NCBI RefSeq assembly: GCF_000002865.3
Contig: NW_001865085.1
Span: 12,345-76,344 of the forward strand
DNA length: 64,000 nucleotides
Source: Monosiga brevicollis MX1
Lineage: Eukaryota > Opisthokonta > Choanoflagellata > Craspedida > Salpingoecidae
Direction of reading: 5' to 3'
Part shown: one piece after another, positions 1 through 17,035 of the stretch
Layout of the letters: each line of letters begins with the position of its first letter
Position numbering within the stretch: the first letter of the stretch is position 1
Program-made: the position numbers and the translations under genes
The notes under the pieces: model-generated
What the model was told of the DNA's origin: nothing
Databases searched by the model: none
The model's input: only the letters and a program-made list of their open reading frames with translations

Positions 1-1669
<1,669 letters not shown>

Positions 1670-2275
1670 GATGAGGACGCGCTCAATTTGGGGTCTAACA
1701 GGCACTTTGATCACGCTCAACTACTCATCCCTGCTGCCCACAGCAGCCCGTCAACTACCACAAAGGCACAGCCACAGATCAAAGAGAGAGAGAGGGAGGC
1801 GAGAAGGAGGCGAGAGGGAGGCGAGAAGGGAGACGAGAAGGAGGCGAGAGGGAGAAGAGAGGGAGAAGAGAGGGAGGCGAGAGGAGAGGCAGCGGCGCAG
1901 TTCGCAGAGCGGCGAGAAAGCGCGGCGCGCCAAAAGTGAGAGAGAGAGATTGAATTTTTTTTTGCGCCGAAATTGTCAAAAGCAGTTTTAAGCGATAGTA
2001 TGAATTCTATCACACTTTCATTTCAAATTGTCAGCCAAAGCCGTACACGTTCATAAAGTGTGTTGTGTTTCATAGGGTCTCCTCCAAAAACCATAAAGCT
2101 GCTTCCGATCGGATCTGGTGTTATAGGTGTGAGGATGAGGGTGTATGGGTGTGAGGGATTCCCGTGTGTTAGTGCATGGGAACATGTTGATACGTGTGGG
2201 AAAGTGTATCAAGGGGTGTGTACATGACGGGAAGGCGGCAACGGGCATTTTTCTTCTTTCAGTGAACGGAGCAAG
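1670..2275. other. Divergent intergenic region with purine-rich stretch
   Basis: Lies between the divergently transcribed PIGB and cathepsin B starts and should hold both promoters. The stretch 1783-1950 is almost all G/A with irregular GAGAGGGAGGCGAGA units. ORFs through it are low-complexity shadows. I see no other gene. Confidence 0.7.
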
Positions 2276-3456
2276 ATGGCGGCGACCAAGATGGCTCTGA
2301 TGATGCTGATGGCGATGGCGGCAGCCTCGCTTGCCCAGCCCCTGATCGAGGCTCACCTGCACATTGCTACCCGCCACGAGCAGGTGGCTGCTGAGGTCAA
2401 CCAAGCCCAGACCAGGTCAGTGATTGCTTGAAACCGCATCGGGCTGCCACTTTGGCAACCGTTTGTGCGTTTTAAAATAAATAATTGGTGGCGCACCCGC
2501 ATCATACGAGACACTTGTACTCATGGTTGACGGATCGCAATGCGAATGCTATCGAAATACCATCTTGCAGCTGGACAGCCGGCGTGAACAGCCGCTTCGC
2601 GCGCGCCACCGATGACTTTATCAAGAGCCAGATGGGTGTGCTTGAGGGTGGTCCTCAACTCCCCGAGAAGGACATTGCCGTGCTTGCCGACCTGCCCACC
2701 GCTTTCGACTCTCGCGAGCAGTGGGGCTCCACCTGCCCTTCCACCAAGGAGATCCGCGACCAGGCTGCTTGCGGCTCGTGCTGGGCTTTTGGTGCCGTCG
2801 AGTCGATGACTGACCGCATCTGCATCGCTTCCAAGGGCTCTCTGCGCCCCCACATCTCTGCTCAGGATCTGATGACCTGCTGCCTCTTCACCTGCGGCAG
2901 CGGCTGCAGCGGTGGCTACCCCTCGGCTGCCTGGTCCTGGTTCAAGACCACCGGTATTGTCACCGGCGGCAACTACAACTCGAGCCAGGGCTGCCAGCCT
3001 TACTCGCTCCCCAACTGCGACCACCACGTCTCTGGCCAGTACCCCGCCTGCTCTGGTGAGGGCCCCACCCCTGCCTGCAAGAAGTCCTGCGAGGCTGGCT
3101 ACAACAACACATACTCGAACGACAAGCACTTTGGTGCCACCGCTTACTCTGTCGCCGGCGAGGCCGACAAGATTGCCACTGAGATCATGACCAACGGCCC
3201 CGTTGAGGGTGCTTTCACCGTCTACGAGGATTTGTTGACCTACAAGTCTGGTGTCTACCAACACACCACCGGCCAGGTTCTCGGTGGCCATGCCATCAAG
3301 ATTATCGGCTGGGGTGTTGAGAGCGGCGTCGACTACTGGTGGGTCGCCAACTCCTGGAACAACGACTGGGGAGACAACGGCTTCTTCAAGATCAAGAAGG
3401 GCGTCGATGAGTGCGGCATTGAGAGCCAGATTGTTGCTGGCATGCCCAAGCTCTAA
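2276..3456 (+). CDS. CTSB: Cathepsin B-type cysteine protease (peptidase C1A)
   Basis: Lysosomal or secreted papain-family protease. Two exons, 2276-2415 and 2571-3456, give about 341 residues, the usual length for cathepsin B zymogens. Exon 1 encodes an Ala/Met-rich signal peptide and the start of the propeptide; the intron has a GTCAGT donor and a TTGCAG acceptor and splits a Ser codon. The mature region shows the catalytic Cys in CGSCWAFGA, the catalytic His in [11 protein letters not shown] and the catalytic Asn in [14 protein letters not shown]. The segment [12 protein letters not shown] is the His-His occluding loop that separates cathepsin B from cathepsins L and Z and gives dipeptidyl-carboxypeptidase activity. 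All catalytic residues are present, so it should be active. Confidence 0.95.
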
Positions 3457-3731
3457 ACAGCTTGTTTCTTGGTTTTTCCCCCCTCTTTTCTTCCTTTTTT
3501 TTTTAAACTTTTGCGTGCTTGATGTGAGTCCCGAGGCCATATCTCTCTGAGTCTCAATCGAGCCGTTGAATTTCTCAAGAATAACATCTATTCTCATTAT
3601 GATGCCGTTTTGGTACCGATGAAGAGCGGCACAACACGATGCCAGCAAGAGAAACAACACGCCATCACCATCATCAATAGAAAGAAGCTTTAGAGAAGAG
3701 AGATAGAAGATGAAAGGAGAAAAGAAAAAAA

Positions 3732-3778
<47 letters not shown>

Positions 3779-3897
3779 TGACCAAAGAAGAACACGTGTG
3801 TGTGTGTGTGTGTGAAGTGTGTTTCGAGAATGGTGATACTGTACATTGTCAAGTCTTTGAGCTGGATCGGAAGTAGCCCCCTTTCTGGATGTACACG

Positions 3898-3931
<34 letters not shown>

Positions 3932-4155
3932 GCCGTCCTCAGAGCCCCTTGTTTCCGCGGCAGACGTCTCCTTGATTGCGTTTCCAGGTTCGCTTGTCCT
4001 CCCGCGCGTGTGTGTGTGTGTTTTTCCCGGAGGGAGATTTGGTGAGAGGGTGGGCTGTCGCCAAAACTTTCTTTCCCGCTCTCACGACGGCTTCTGGTGC
4101 TGCTGCATTTGCTGGGTACTGTTGTGCCGCATGTTGGAACAGGTGATCAGGCATC
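3457..4155. other. Intergenic region with three short microsatellites
   Basis: Downstream of cathepsin B and upstream of the LYAR-like gene. Contains (GA)n at about 3736-3774, (TG)n at about 3796-3814 and (CTG)n at about 3900-3930. No convincing ORF; the long antisense ORF that enters here is a shadow of the cathepsin gene. Confidence 0.7.
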
Positions 4156-5571
4156 ATGGTGACTTTTACGTGTGGCGCCTGTGGCGAGTCCCTCAAGAAG
4201 AACAAGGTACAGAACATGCACCTGCCCGCTTGCCCGGTGGCGCATAGCTCATCCCGTCTGCGGCCTCGGTCCCGTGCCGTGCAAAGGTGGAGAACCACTA
4301 CAAGACCAAGTGCCCCGACTGCTATACGCTGTCATGCATTGACTGTGGTCGTGACTTTCATGGTGATGAATACGAGCAGCATACGAGGTGGGTATCTCTC
4401 CGAGCTGTATCTGCCATTTGCAAGCGTCCCTCGTCGTGGACCTGATTTGGCTTGGCACCGGATAGCTGTATATCCGAAGAGGAGAAGTATCAGGGCAGTT
4501 TATTCAAGGGAGGCAAATCTCTCAGCAAGGGAAATGCCAAGCAGCAAGCTTGGCTTGAGGTAAGCTGGAATCGACATTCGCTCCACTGATGCCTCGGCCA
4601 AGAGCTTCGCCTACGCCTGACATCGGGTTTCTTGGCTCCCGCAGACGCTTCGCGTTCGCATTGGCGAAGCCAAAGCAGCGCATCCCAACTTGCGCAACAC
4701 TTTGGATAAGGTGTGTTTCATGCTTTGGACCATGTGCACGGCTGTATTGTGCACATCCCTGACGAGATGCTTCAAACCCCACCCATCAGCTGGAGGACGC
4801 GGCCAACGTCCCTCGCAAAGAAAAGCCATTCCGCAACTTTGTGCGCAGCAGGTTTGTGTCCTGTTGAATGGGCAGTCGTCACAGACAGTTGAATGCGCTT
4901 GTTGCTTGTTCTGTCTTCTCACTGAACGTCTTGATCATGTGGATAGCTACCGCCTGCCCCCACACCAGATTGATACCCTTTGGAGCGTGTTCAACCCTGC
5001 AACGGGCAACAGCAACAGCAGCAACAACAACAACAACAACAAAAACAACAACAATAGCAACAAGCGGACATCATCCGAGGCTGCTTCTACACCCAAAAAG
5101 GCTGCACCATCCTCATCCTCATCCTCATCCTCCTCGTCTTCATCGTCCTCCTCAGAGGACGAGCAGAAAAAGCAGCCTGCATCGCCCAGTGACAAGAAGA
5201 AAAAAATGACAAAGAAGGCTGCGTCCTCATCCTCATCCTCCTCGTCTTCATCGTCCTCCTCAGAGGATGAGCAGAAGAAGCAGCCTGCATCGACCAGCGA
5301 CAAGAAGAAGAAGCTGACAAAGAAGGCTGCAGCCTCCTCGTCTTCGTCCTCCTCTTCCTCCTCGTCCTCAGACTCGGAATCTGAGGACGAGACTTCGAAG
5401 AAACAGTCGACGCCACAGAAGAAGCAGCTTCAAAAGAAGAAGAAGTCAGACGCTGCTAGTAGCTCATCGTCGTCGTCTTCCTCCTCTTCGGAGGAGGATG
5501 AGAGCAAGGCTAAAGAGGCTAAGGCAACGCCCATCGCCAAATCGTCAAAGCCGGCTGCCTCGTCTTCGTCT

Positions 5572-5612
<41 letters not shown>

Positions 5613-6234
5613 TTCGTCTTCGTCTTCGTCTTCGTCTTCCTCATCCTCCGAACCGGAGGCGGAGGCTCCTCAGCCACCGGCCAAAAAGGCCAAGGCAAAG
5701 AAGGAAAGCAAGCAAGAGTCTAAAAAGAGCAAGAAGGCCGACAAGAAGGAGAGCCAGCAATCAAAGGCAGATGCGGATTCCGAGGGCGCCCCGGCAGCCA
5801 AGCGGGTTCATCGCGACACCACCGCTCTTCCGTCGATTGTAGCAGAGATTCAAAGCAAGACCAGTGCGTCAGGTATGTTTTGGTGCTGTTTGAATGCCCT
5901 GACAGCCGAGACCTCATCTGGATTGTGTTGTTCAGTGTCCGACTCCAAGGATAAGAAGGAGAAGAAGGAAAAGAAGGAGAAGAAGGAAAAGAAGGAGAAG
6001 AAGGAGAAGAAGGAGAAGAAGGACCAGAAGGAGAAGATGGAGAAGAAGGACCAGAAGGAGAAGAAGGACCTGAAGGATAAGAAGGACCAGAAGGATAAGA
6101 AGAACAAAAAGGACAAGAAGTCGGAGAAGTCGGATAAGAACGTTCAGAAGAAGAAGGAGAAGAAGGAGAAGAGCAGCGCCAAGTCCGACAAGGAGAAAAA
6201 GAGTAAAAAGAGCAAGAAGGAAAAGAGCCAGTGA
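4156..6234 (+). CDS. LYAR: LYAR-like nucleolar zinc-finger protein with Nopp140-like Ser/Lys tail
   Basis: Seven exons: 4156-4206, 4287-4387, 4466-4559, 4645-4710, 4790-4851, 4947-5872 and 5936-6234, all in agreeing phase. The N-terminus MVTFTCGACGESLKK, then CPDCYTLSCIDCGRDFHGD and CISEEEKYQG match the LYAR zinc-binding module; KQQAWLE and the short helical segment after it also follow LYAR. Beyond about residue 125 the protein is an Asn-rich linker and then alternating poly-Ser/acidic and Lys blocks (SSEDEQKKQPAS, SDKKKK), ending in KEKK repeats. That layout resembles Nopp140/treacle tails; the C-terminal LYAR domain of vertebrates is not seen. Two Ser-rich units at about 5110-5330 are near-identical tandem copies. 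The 63-bp intron at 5873-5935 is a multiple of three and stop-free, so retention would only insert 21 residues. Probable role: nucleolus and ribosome biogenesis. Confidence 0.82.
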
Positions 6235-6518
6235 TTGCACGTGTGTTCTTGGGATTGTGTCGTCCCTCTTGTCCTAATTGAACTATTGCGCGGGAGACAC
6301 TTGACAACGCCATCAACTTCCAGATTCGCAAACACGCCTCAGCGACTGCTGCTCCACATGGCCAGATACGAACTGATATGGAAGAAAAGCTGTTCTAAAG
6401 TATTTGTGCTGCAATTAGAGGGATCTATCAAATACACGTTGACAATTAATGGTGGACGACCCGCGTCCCGCCATCACCCTTTTCCAGTAGGGGTTGCCAA
6501 CGACAAACAAAGAAAGGA
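6235..6518. other. Convergent 3' intergenic region
   Basis: Between the 3' ends of the LYAR-like and TTLL1 genes. No feature seen. Confidence 0.6.
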
Positions 6519-9241
<2,723 letters not shown>

Positions 9242-11305
9242 ATGGCTTCTCGCTTCATTGCCCCCCACTTGGCCGAGGCCAGCTACAACGGCGTAGAGCC
9301 GCTGGAGACCATCGCAAAGGAGATTGGTCTGCCCGTGGAGCAGCTCATCAAGGTTGGCACCCCCCGGCGCCATGGCAAACAGTGGCACCCCTTGGTTCCA
9401 AGCCCGCCAATCTCGCCTCACCGTGCCTCACAATTGATGTCCTTTGTACTTTTTTTTTTTTTTTTTCCATGCCTGCAGCTCAACGCCAACGAAAATGTCT
9501 ACGGTCTGCCCGAGGCTGTGCAGCAGGCCGTGGCCAACGCTGAGCATCACGTGTATCCCGATCCGGCCCAGGTGCAGCTGCGTGCCGCCGTGGCCAAGCT
9601 GTTGGAGGTACAGCCAGAGAACATTTGCTGTGGCGCTGGATCAGACGACATCCTGGACATTGTGATCCGCATGAACCAGCCCAAGGCCATGGTTACCAGC
9701 ATCCCGACCTTTGGCATGTACAAGTGCGTACACAGACCGGAGATCATTGATCTCCCTCGATTTTGGGCAAGGGGAAATGTTCGGGAGAGGGCCGCGTCTC
9801 AACTCTGCACGTTTCAGGACTTGCCATTTTTTATTGTTTATTCTGTCGCTGTGGGGTCGTTGTCGCTCATTGGGGTTGAGCCGCGTCATCATCTCACCTG
9901 CAACTCATGTGCCTGTGCAATCAAGGTTCTTGGGAAGTGTGGCCAATGTGCCCGTGGTCAACGTCAAGCGAAAAGACGACTTTACGCTTGACATGGACGC
10001 CATTATTGCTGCCATCCGTGATAATGAGGTACGCCGAAACTTCAAGGCACAATCGGGCACGACTATCCCACCCTTATAATGCCCTTCTTGACGCTGCCCT
10101 TGCGCGTCCATGGTCGAGTAGGCGACTGTAGTGTTCCTGGCTTCGCCCAACAACCCCACGGGCACTCTAGTCCCCTTGGCCGATGTAGAGCGTTTGTGCC
10201 AGGTAAGGAGCGTCTGGTCTCGCCTCGCCGAGGGGATTCACGGGCCATTGTCTTGCCACGACACCCTTGCCACAATGGGTCCCACAACTTTTGGGTTCTC
10301 ACCACCGCATGATGTGTAGGAGGATGCCTTGATTGTTATGGACGAAGCCTACGCGGAGTTTTGCGACTCGACGTCCATGTCGCTTTTCGGCACTTATCCC
10401 AACCTCTTGGTTGCGCGCACGTTCAGCAAATGGTAAGGCAATGCAGATCAACAACGGAAGTGGCGTGAGAAGGGAGGTGAACTTTCTGTGGCCCGGCCGT
10501 CATTTTCCCTGAGCTTAATCTTTTCTCGCCGTTGGCGTATGTAGGGCGGGCTTGGCAGGATTGCGTTTGGGCTACTGCGTGGCGGATGCGGAGCTGATCA
10601 AGGTCATGATGGCCATCAAGCAGCCCTACAACGTCAACACGGCCGCAGACGCCGCAGGTCTAGCCGCACTCGAGCACCGCGATACCATTTTGAAAACGGT
10701 GGCCATTCTTCGGGCGGAGAAGGATCGCCTCTACACCGAGCTCACAAAGGTGCGCGAAATTTTGTGCGAGTTTAAGATTGCAACCTTCTTGACTTCTCAC
10801 AACGGCATGGCTCTTGTTGTGTCAACCTTTGCTTAGGTGGACTGGTTGCGGCCGGTGCCGTCAGACGCCAATTTTGTGTTGGTGGAGGTCCAGCGCTTGC
10901 CCGCACAAACGCTCTATCAGGTATGTTGGGCGGCGGGCAGTGAATCTGAGGCGTTGTGACACCATCTGATCGATCCGACAAGACTCACGTGATGTGTGTG
11001 TGTGTGTGTGTGTGTGTGTGTTGGACGGGGTAGGAGTTGCGCAAGCGGGGCATTATCATTCGTTATTTTGGGACCCAGGGCGGTGATCTGTCAAACTATG
11101 TGCGAATCTCGGCTGGCAAGCCGGAACAGATGGATGCTGTCTTGGCAGCCATCAAGGTGCGAAACTGCAGGCGGTGGATGGCATCTCCTCCCTCAGCATG
11201 CCTGCGAGACGGTGTGAGCCCGGTGCTCACATTCAATCTTGTGCTTTCGGCTCGTAGGCGATTGAGAAGGAGTATCACCTCTATGCGCCTATCATCAGCA
11301 TGTAG
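9242..11305 (+). CDS. hisC: Histidinol-phosphate aminotransferase
   Basis: PLP-dependent class I/II aminotransferase of histidine biosynthesis, converting imidazole-acetol phosphate to histidinol phosphate. Nine exons: 9242-9352, 9479-9723, 9926-10028, 10122-10202, 10320-10432, 10545-10749, 10837-10920, 11034-11156 and 11258-11305, giving 370 residues, the family length. Key blocks: LNANENVYGLP, VYPDPAQVQLR, GAGSDDILDIVIR, FLASPNNPTGTLVPLADV, IVMDEAYAEF and the PLP-Lys motif RTFSKWAGLAGLRLGY, then KQPYNVNTAAD and NYVRISAGKPEQMD. The KQPYNV and AGLAGLR wording is closer to plant and cyanobacterial enzymes than to fungal ones, as far as I recall them. Eight introns show it is a settled nuclear gene rather than contamination. 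Animals lack this pathway. Confidence 0.93.
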
Positions 11306-11722
11306 GCGGTCATGACAACGAGGGCTGGGTGTGCTCATGTTAGCAGCGTAGTAAGGTTTTATCTTTTCCCCCTTTCTCCCTCTCCCCCACCCTTCTCTCT
11401 TTTGTGGGTGTGAAGGTGCCGTGTTGATGCTCGTTATTTTTTGATTATTTGATTTGCTCGCCTCATGAGCTCGAGGGCCGTTTCAATCTGATGATGACGC
11501 CACTGGGAAACAAGGAAAGGATGCAATCAATTAAAAGAGCATTTTGGGGTCAGCCGCACGGGGGCTTTTATTGACAGCAAGAGAGAGGCAGACCACGTTT
11601 TGGGCGCACTCGTGCGCAGCCTTTGCTCTTCCCAGAGGAGCGAAAGGCGGTCGGTCGGTAGGAGGGGAGCGTCCCAGGGCCCACTTCAAGTGGGCCCAGA
11701 GCACCGAGGCGGGTGACTCGAG
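11306..11722. other. Convergent intergenic region
   Basis: Between the 3' ends of the HisC-like and deaminase genes. CT-rich near 11360-11400; nothing else seen. Confidence 0.6.
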
Positions 11723-12334
11723 TTAGTAGTGGTCACCACCGCCCTCACCATAGCTGCGAAGAACGTCGCAGGCTTGCTCACGCAAAAGGTCGCGGGTGAC
11801 GGAGATGTTGCGCTTTTCAAGCTCTCCCACCCAATCGGCGGGGAGGGGTCCCTCGTCAAAGGTGGTGAGTTCCATGACGTCGCTGGCGCGCGCCCCAATG
11901 ACCAAACGATCAATGCCGGCCCAAATAGTGGCACCGTAGCACTGGCAGCAGGGCTGGGCAGAGGAGACCAGGGTGACGGGGGCGTTCTTCTCGTTGAGGC
12001 GGTACGTTTGGAGATGCTGCTGGGCGAGCATGTACGCCATGTTTTCAGCGTGGGCCAGGGAGGAGACCTGCGGGACAACCCGGTTGACGCCCACGGCGAT
12101 GATGCGATGGTCTGGACCAAACACCACGGCACCAAAGGGGCCACCCGTCTTGTGCAGGACGTTGCGACGGGAGAGGTCAATGGCCAAAGCCATTTTGCTC
12201 TCGTCATCGGGGTAGGTGGCACCGGCATCGACCGCCTCGTGTACCCAATCAGGAAGCGTCAGGTTCACCTGGCCATTCAGCTTGACCGGTTGCGCCACCG
12301 CGCTTCCACCCTCGACCGGCACCTCGGAAATCAT
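11723..12334 (-). CDS. Nucleoside/guanine deaminase, CDA fold
   Basis: Single-exon gene of 203 residues in the cytidine deaminase superfamily. The zinc site is visible as AHAENMAY (zinc His and proton-shuttling Glu) and SAQPCCQCYGA (the two zinc Cys), at about residues 93-135; GGPFGAVVFGPDHRIIAVG upstream is the substrate-side strand. The wording is closest to bacterial GuaD-type guanine deaminases and their fungal relatives, acting in purine salvage. Guanine, guanosine, cytosine or a modified base could be the substrate; sequence alone does not settle this. It is one of few intronless genes here, which may reflect a retro-copy or a transfer, but base composition looks like its neighbours. 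Confidence 0.85.
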   Translation of the reverse strand: MISEVPVEGGSAVAQPVKLNGQVNLTLPDWVHEAVDAGATYPDDESKMALAIDLSRRNVLHKTGGPFGAVVFGPDHRIIAVGVNRVVPQVSSLAHAENMAYMLAQQHLQTYRLNEKNAPVTLVSSAQPCCQCYGATIWAGIDRLVIGARASDVMELTTFDEGPLPADWVGELEKRNISVTRDLLREQACDVLRSYGEGGGDHY

Positions 12335-14090
12335 GCTTGCACGTCAGTCACAAAACCGTCGTCGCACCCTATGACCATCAACCTCTTTCAAGATGGAGAG
12401 CGAGCGAGGACGCGAGAGAGAGAGAGAGAGCCCAGCGGAGAAAAAAAAAAGCCACTGAGCGCGCAGAGAGAGAGAGAGAGAGGAGAGTTTGAGAGAGAGA
12501 GAGTGAGAGTTTGAGCGGGATTTTGAGAGGGAGTGAGGTTAGAGGAGAGAAAGAGAGAAGAGAAAGAGAGAAGAGAAAGAGAGAAGAGAAAGAGAGAAGA
12601 GAAAGAGAGAAGAGAAAGAGAGAAGAGAAAGAGAGAAGAGAAAGAGAGAGGGATTGGGAGAGATTGAGATTCGAGAGAGAGAGAGAGAGAGATTCGTGTT
12701 GTCATCAGGTGTGACGTGGAAGAAGGTGTGCGTGGGCCAAACCAATAATTCGTGTGTGCGTGGGTGTGTGTGTGTGTGTGTGAGAGAGAGGGGGCTTGAC
12801 GACAAAGGCTGTTTGATCCTGTTTGATCATATGCGCTGTCGTGCTGTAGCCAGGGCAGGGCGGGGGATGGCGGGCGGGGGCGGGCGGGTGGCGCTGCCCT
12901 TTGGGTGCGCCAGGTGCAACAACAACAACAACAAAAACACGAACATCCGGAGTCGCGATTTGGAAACGAAGAAATTCGTCCCATACCGTATACAGCCACG
13001 GCTGCAACATCTCTTTTTTCTTCCACACAAAGTTGCCAAGTATTAACCTAGTGTGCTGCGTAAAGTATGGTTATACCGTATATAAGTGGATGTCTGCTGG
13101 TTGTTATGGGCAGCGGTCAACGTCACACACACCACTGCGTCACACCTCGCGTGAGCTTACTTTGTCTTACATTTTTAGACATCGGAGACAAGAAAATGAA
13201 CAACACATCTCTAAAGTTGAAACATCGCTGAATGTATAATACCCACATCTGACGTGCAAGTCTTGCGTGCATGCAGGCTCGTCTTGGGGGGTGATGATCG
13301 TCAATCAATCCGACGGAAGCAAGGCATCCTCCCTCGCCGGCCCAAACCAACCCACTAGCGCGTCCCAGTACTGACAACTGCTGGTAGGTTCGGCGTCCTC
13401 CCGCTTGGGTAAACCTGAGCTGATCCAAGAAGCTGCTGCCACATCTCCCACTCACCACCAGTGCCTACTTGCACGGCCGCCCACCCACCACGACTACAAC
13501 ATGTTGCACTGTGCGTTCCTTGTACGCACAGTGGTAACACAACACAACCACGGCTTGCGTGCACCCCCACACCAAACGTCAAGCAGCTTCTTGCTTCTTG
13601 CCCGTGCACAGCCAGCCGACTACAACGCTTGCCAGCGAATCGAGACTGTTGTGTTTTTCTGCTCTTTTTCTTTCTTTCTTTATTTTTAACCCAAATGGTT
13701 GGCTTGATCAGCCAAGTCCGTGCCCGCTGCCGCTGGTTCTCATCGACCACAATTCGTTCAGCAGGGCTGTCACGATCTTGACACCATCGCGCTGCCATCC
13801 ATGACCAGAGATACCGCCTGTCAAGTCCACAGGCGTCGCCGCAATCAGAGCAACGCACTCACCTGTTGCGCTCGCCCACCATCCACCTCGCCAGCGATCT
13901 TGTCCCCAGCCTGCCTCTCTACCCGCGCCGTTCCCGTCCTGTCCGGGCAACCTAGGCGACCTAAAACAGCCATCTGGGCCGTGCACGCTCCTGCTTGGTT
14001 TGCCATCCTGACGGATCTCGACCACGGCCCTTGATATCCCATCCCAGCTCCGGCCAGTCTTATCCTTGCTCGTTTGTCAAGCGCTCAGCC
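12335..14090. other. Intergenic region with GA-rich minisatellite
   Basis: Upstream of both the deaminase (-) and RBM-like (+) genes. 12408-12500 holds short (GA)n tracts; 12543-12655 is a tandem array of a 13-bp GAGAAGAGAAAGA unit, about eight copies; (TG)n lies at about 12763-12782. Short ORFs between 12900 and 14050 are compositionally biased and match nothing; the last few hundred bases are probably 5' UTR of the RBM-like gene. Confidence 0.6.
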
Positions 14091-16402
<2,312 letters not shown>

Positions 16403-17035
16403 GGGCTGTCCTCTCTGGCATTCTGGACGTCCATGTCAGCTTGAAATGGTTCTTGGGTTGACAAGTCTCAAATTTTATCGCTTCACACTTGACCTTCACT
16501 ACCTCCTCGGCTCGAGCTTTTTCATGCACGGGTCTCAGCTTGAGGATGAAGCCTGAATTGTATATCCAAACGTGATGACACGATGGCATGTCCATCTACG
16601 CGGCCTGGCTGAGTGGCCCAGGCCCCCTAGCTTAACAATCATCTCAAACGCAATCTCGTTTTGCGTGTGCCAAGCAAGAGCCAAGCGCAACGCACAACGT
16701 TCCAATACAATACGAGCACGTACAGGAAAGAAAAAAGCAAAAAAAAAACAAAAAACGCCGGAAGGGAAAAGATCAGACCCCAGATGCACAGAGGAGAGCT
16801 AAAAAAAAAGAAGAACCAAAAAAAAAAGTGTGCCACACATACACATACACATACACACACGCACGCGCGCGCGCGCATAGCCCGTACACTTGCGGTCCAA
16901 AAGTATATGTGCAAGGCGCAGCAGAGAAGAACCAAAGGAAACGAAAGAAAAACGAAGAACAAAGTCAAGCCTAAACATGCGTGAAGCTGGAGAGCAGCTG
17001 AACACCAACTCGAAAAAGTCAAGTCTCGGCCCATA
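16403..17035. other. Convergent intergenic region, A-rich
   Basis: Between the 3' ends of the RBM-like and HGSNAT genes. A-rich with several poly-A runs (16730-16830) and a short alternating purine-pyrimidine tract (CACACGCACGCGCGCGCGC) at about 16840-16876. No gene seen. Confidence 0.6.

Noticed and set aside
2521-3852. 443-residue minus-strand ORF opposite cathepsin B
   Set aside because: Composition is that of an antisense shadow of a GC-rich coding exon plus a CT repeat; the plus strand has an intact cathepsin B with all catalytic residues.
13405-13804. Short plus-strand ORFs upstream of the RBM-like gene
   Set aside because: Biased composition, overlapping in several frames, no family similarity; more likely 5' UTR or promoter.
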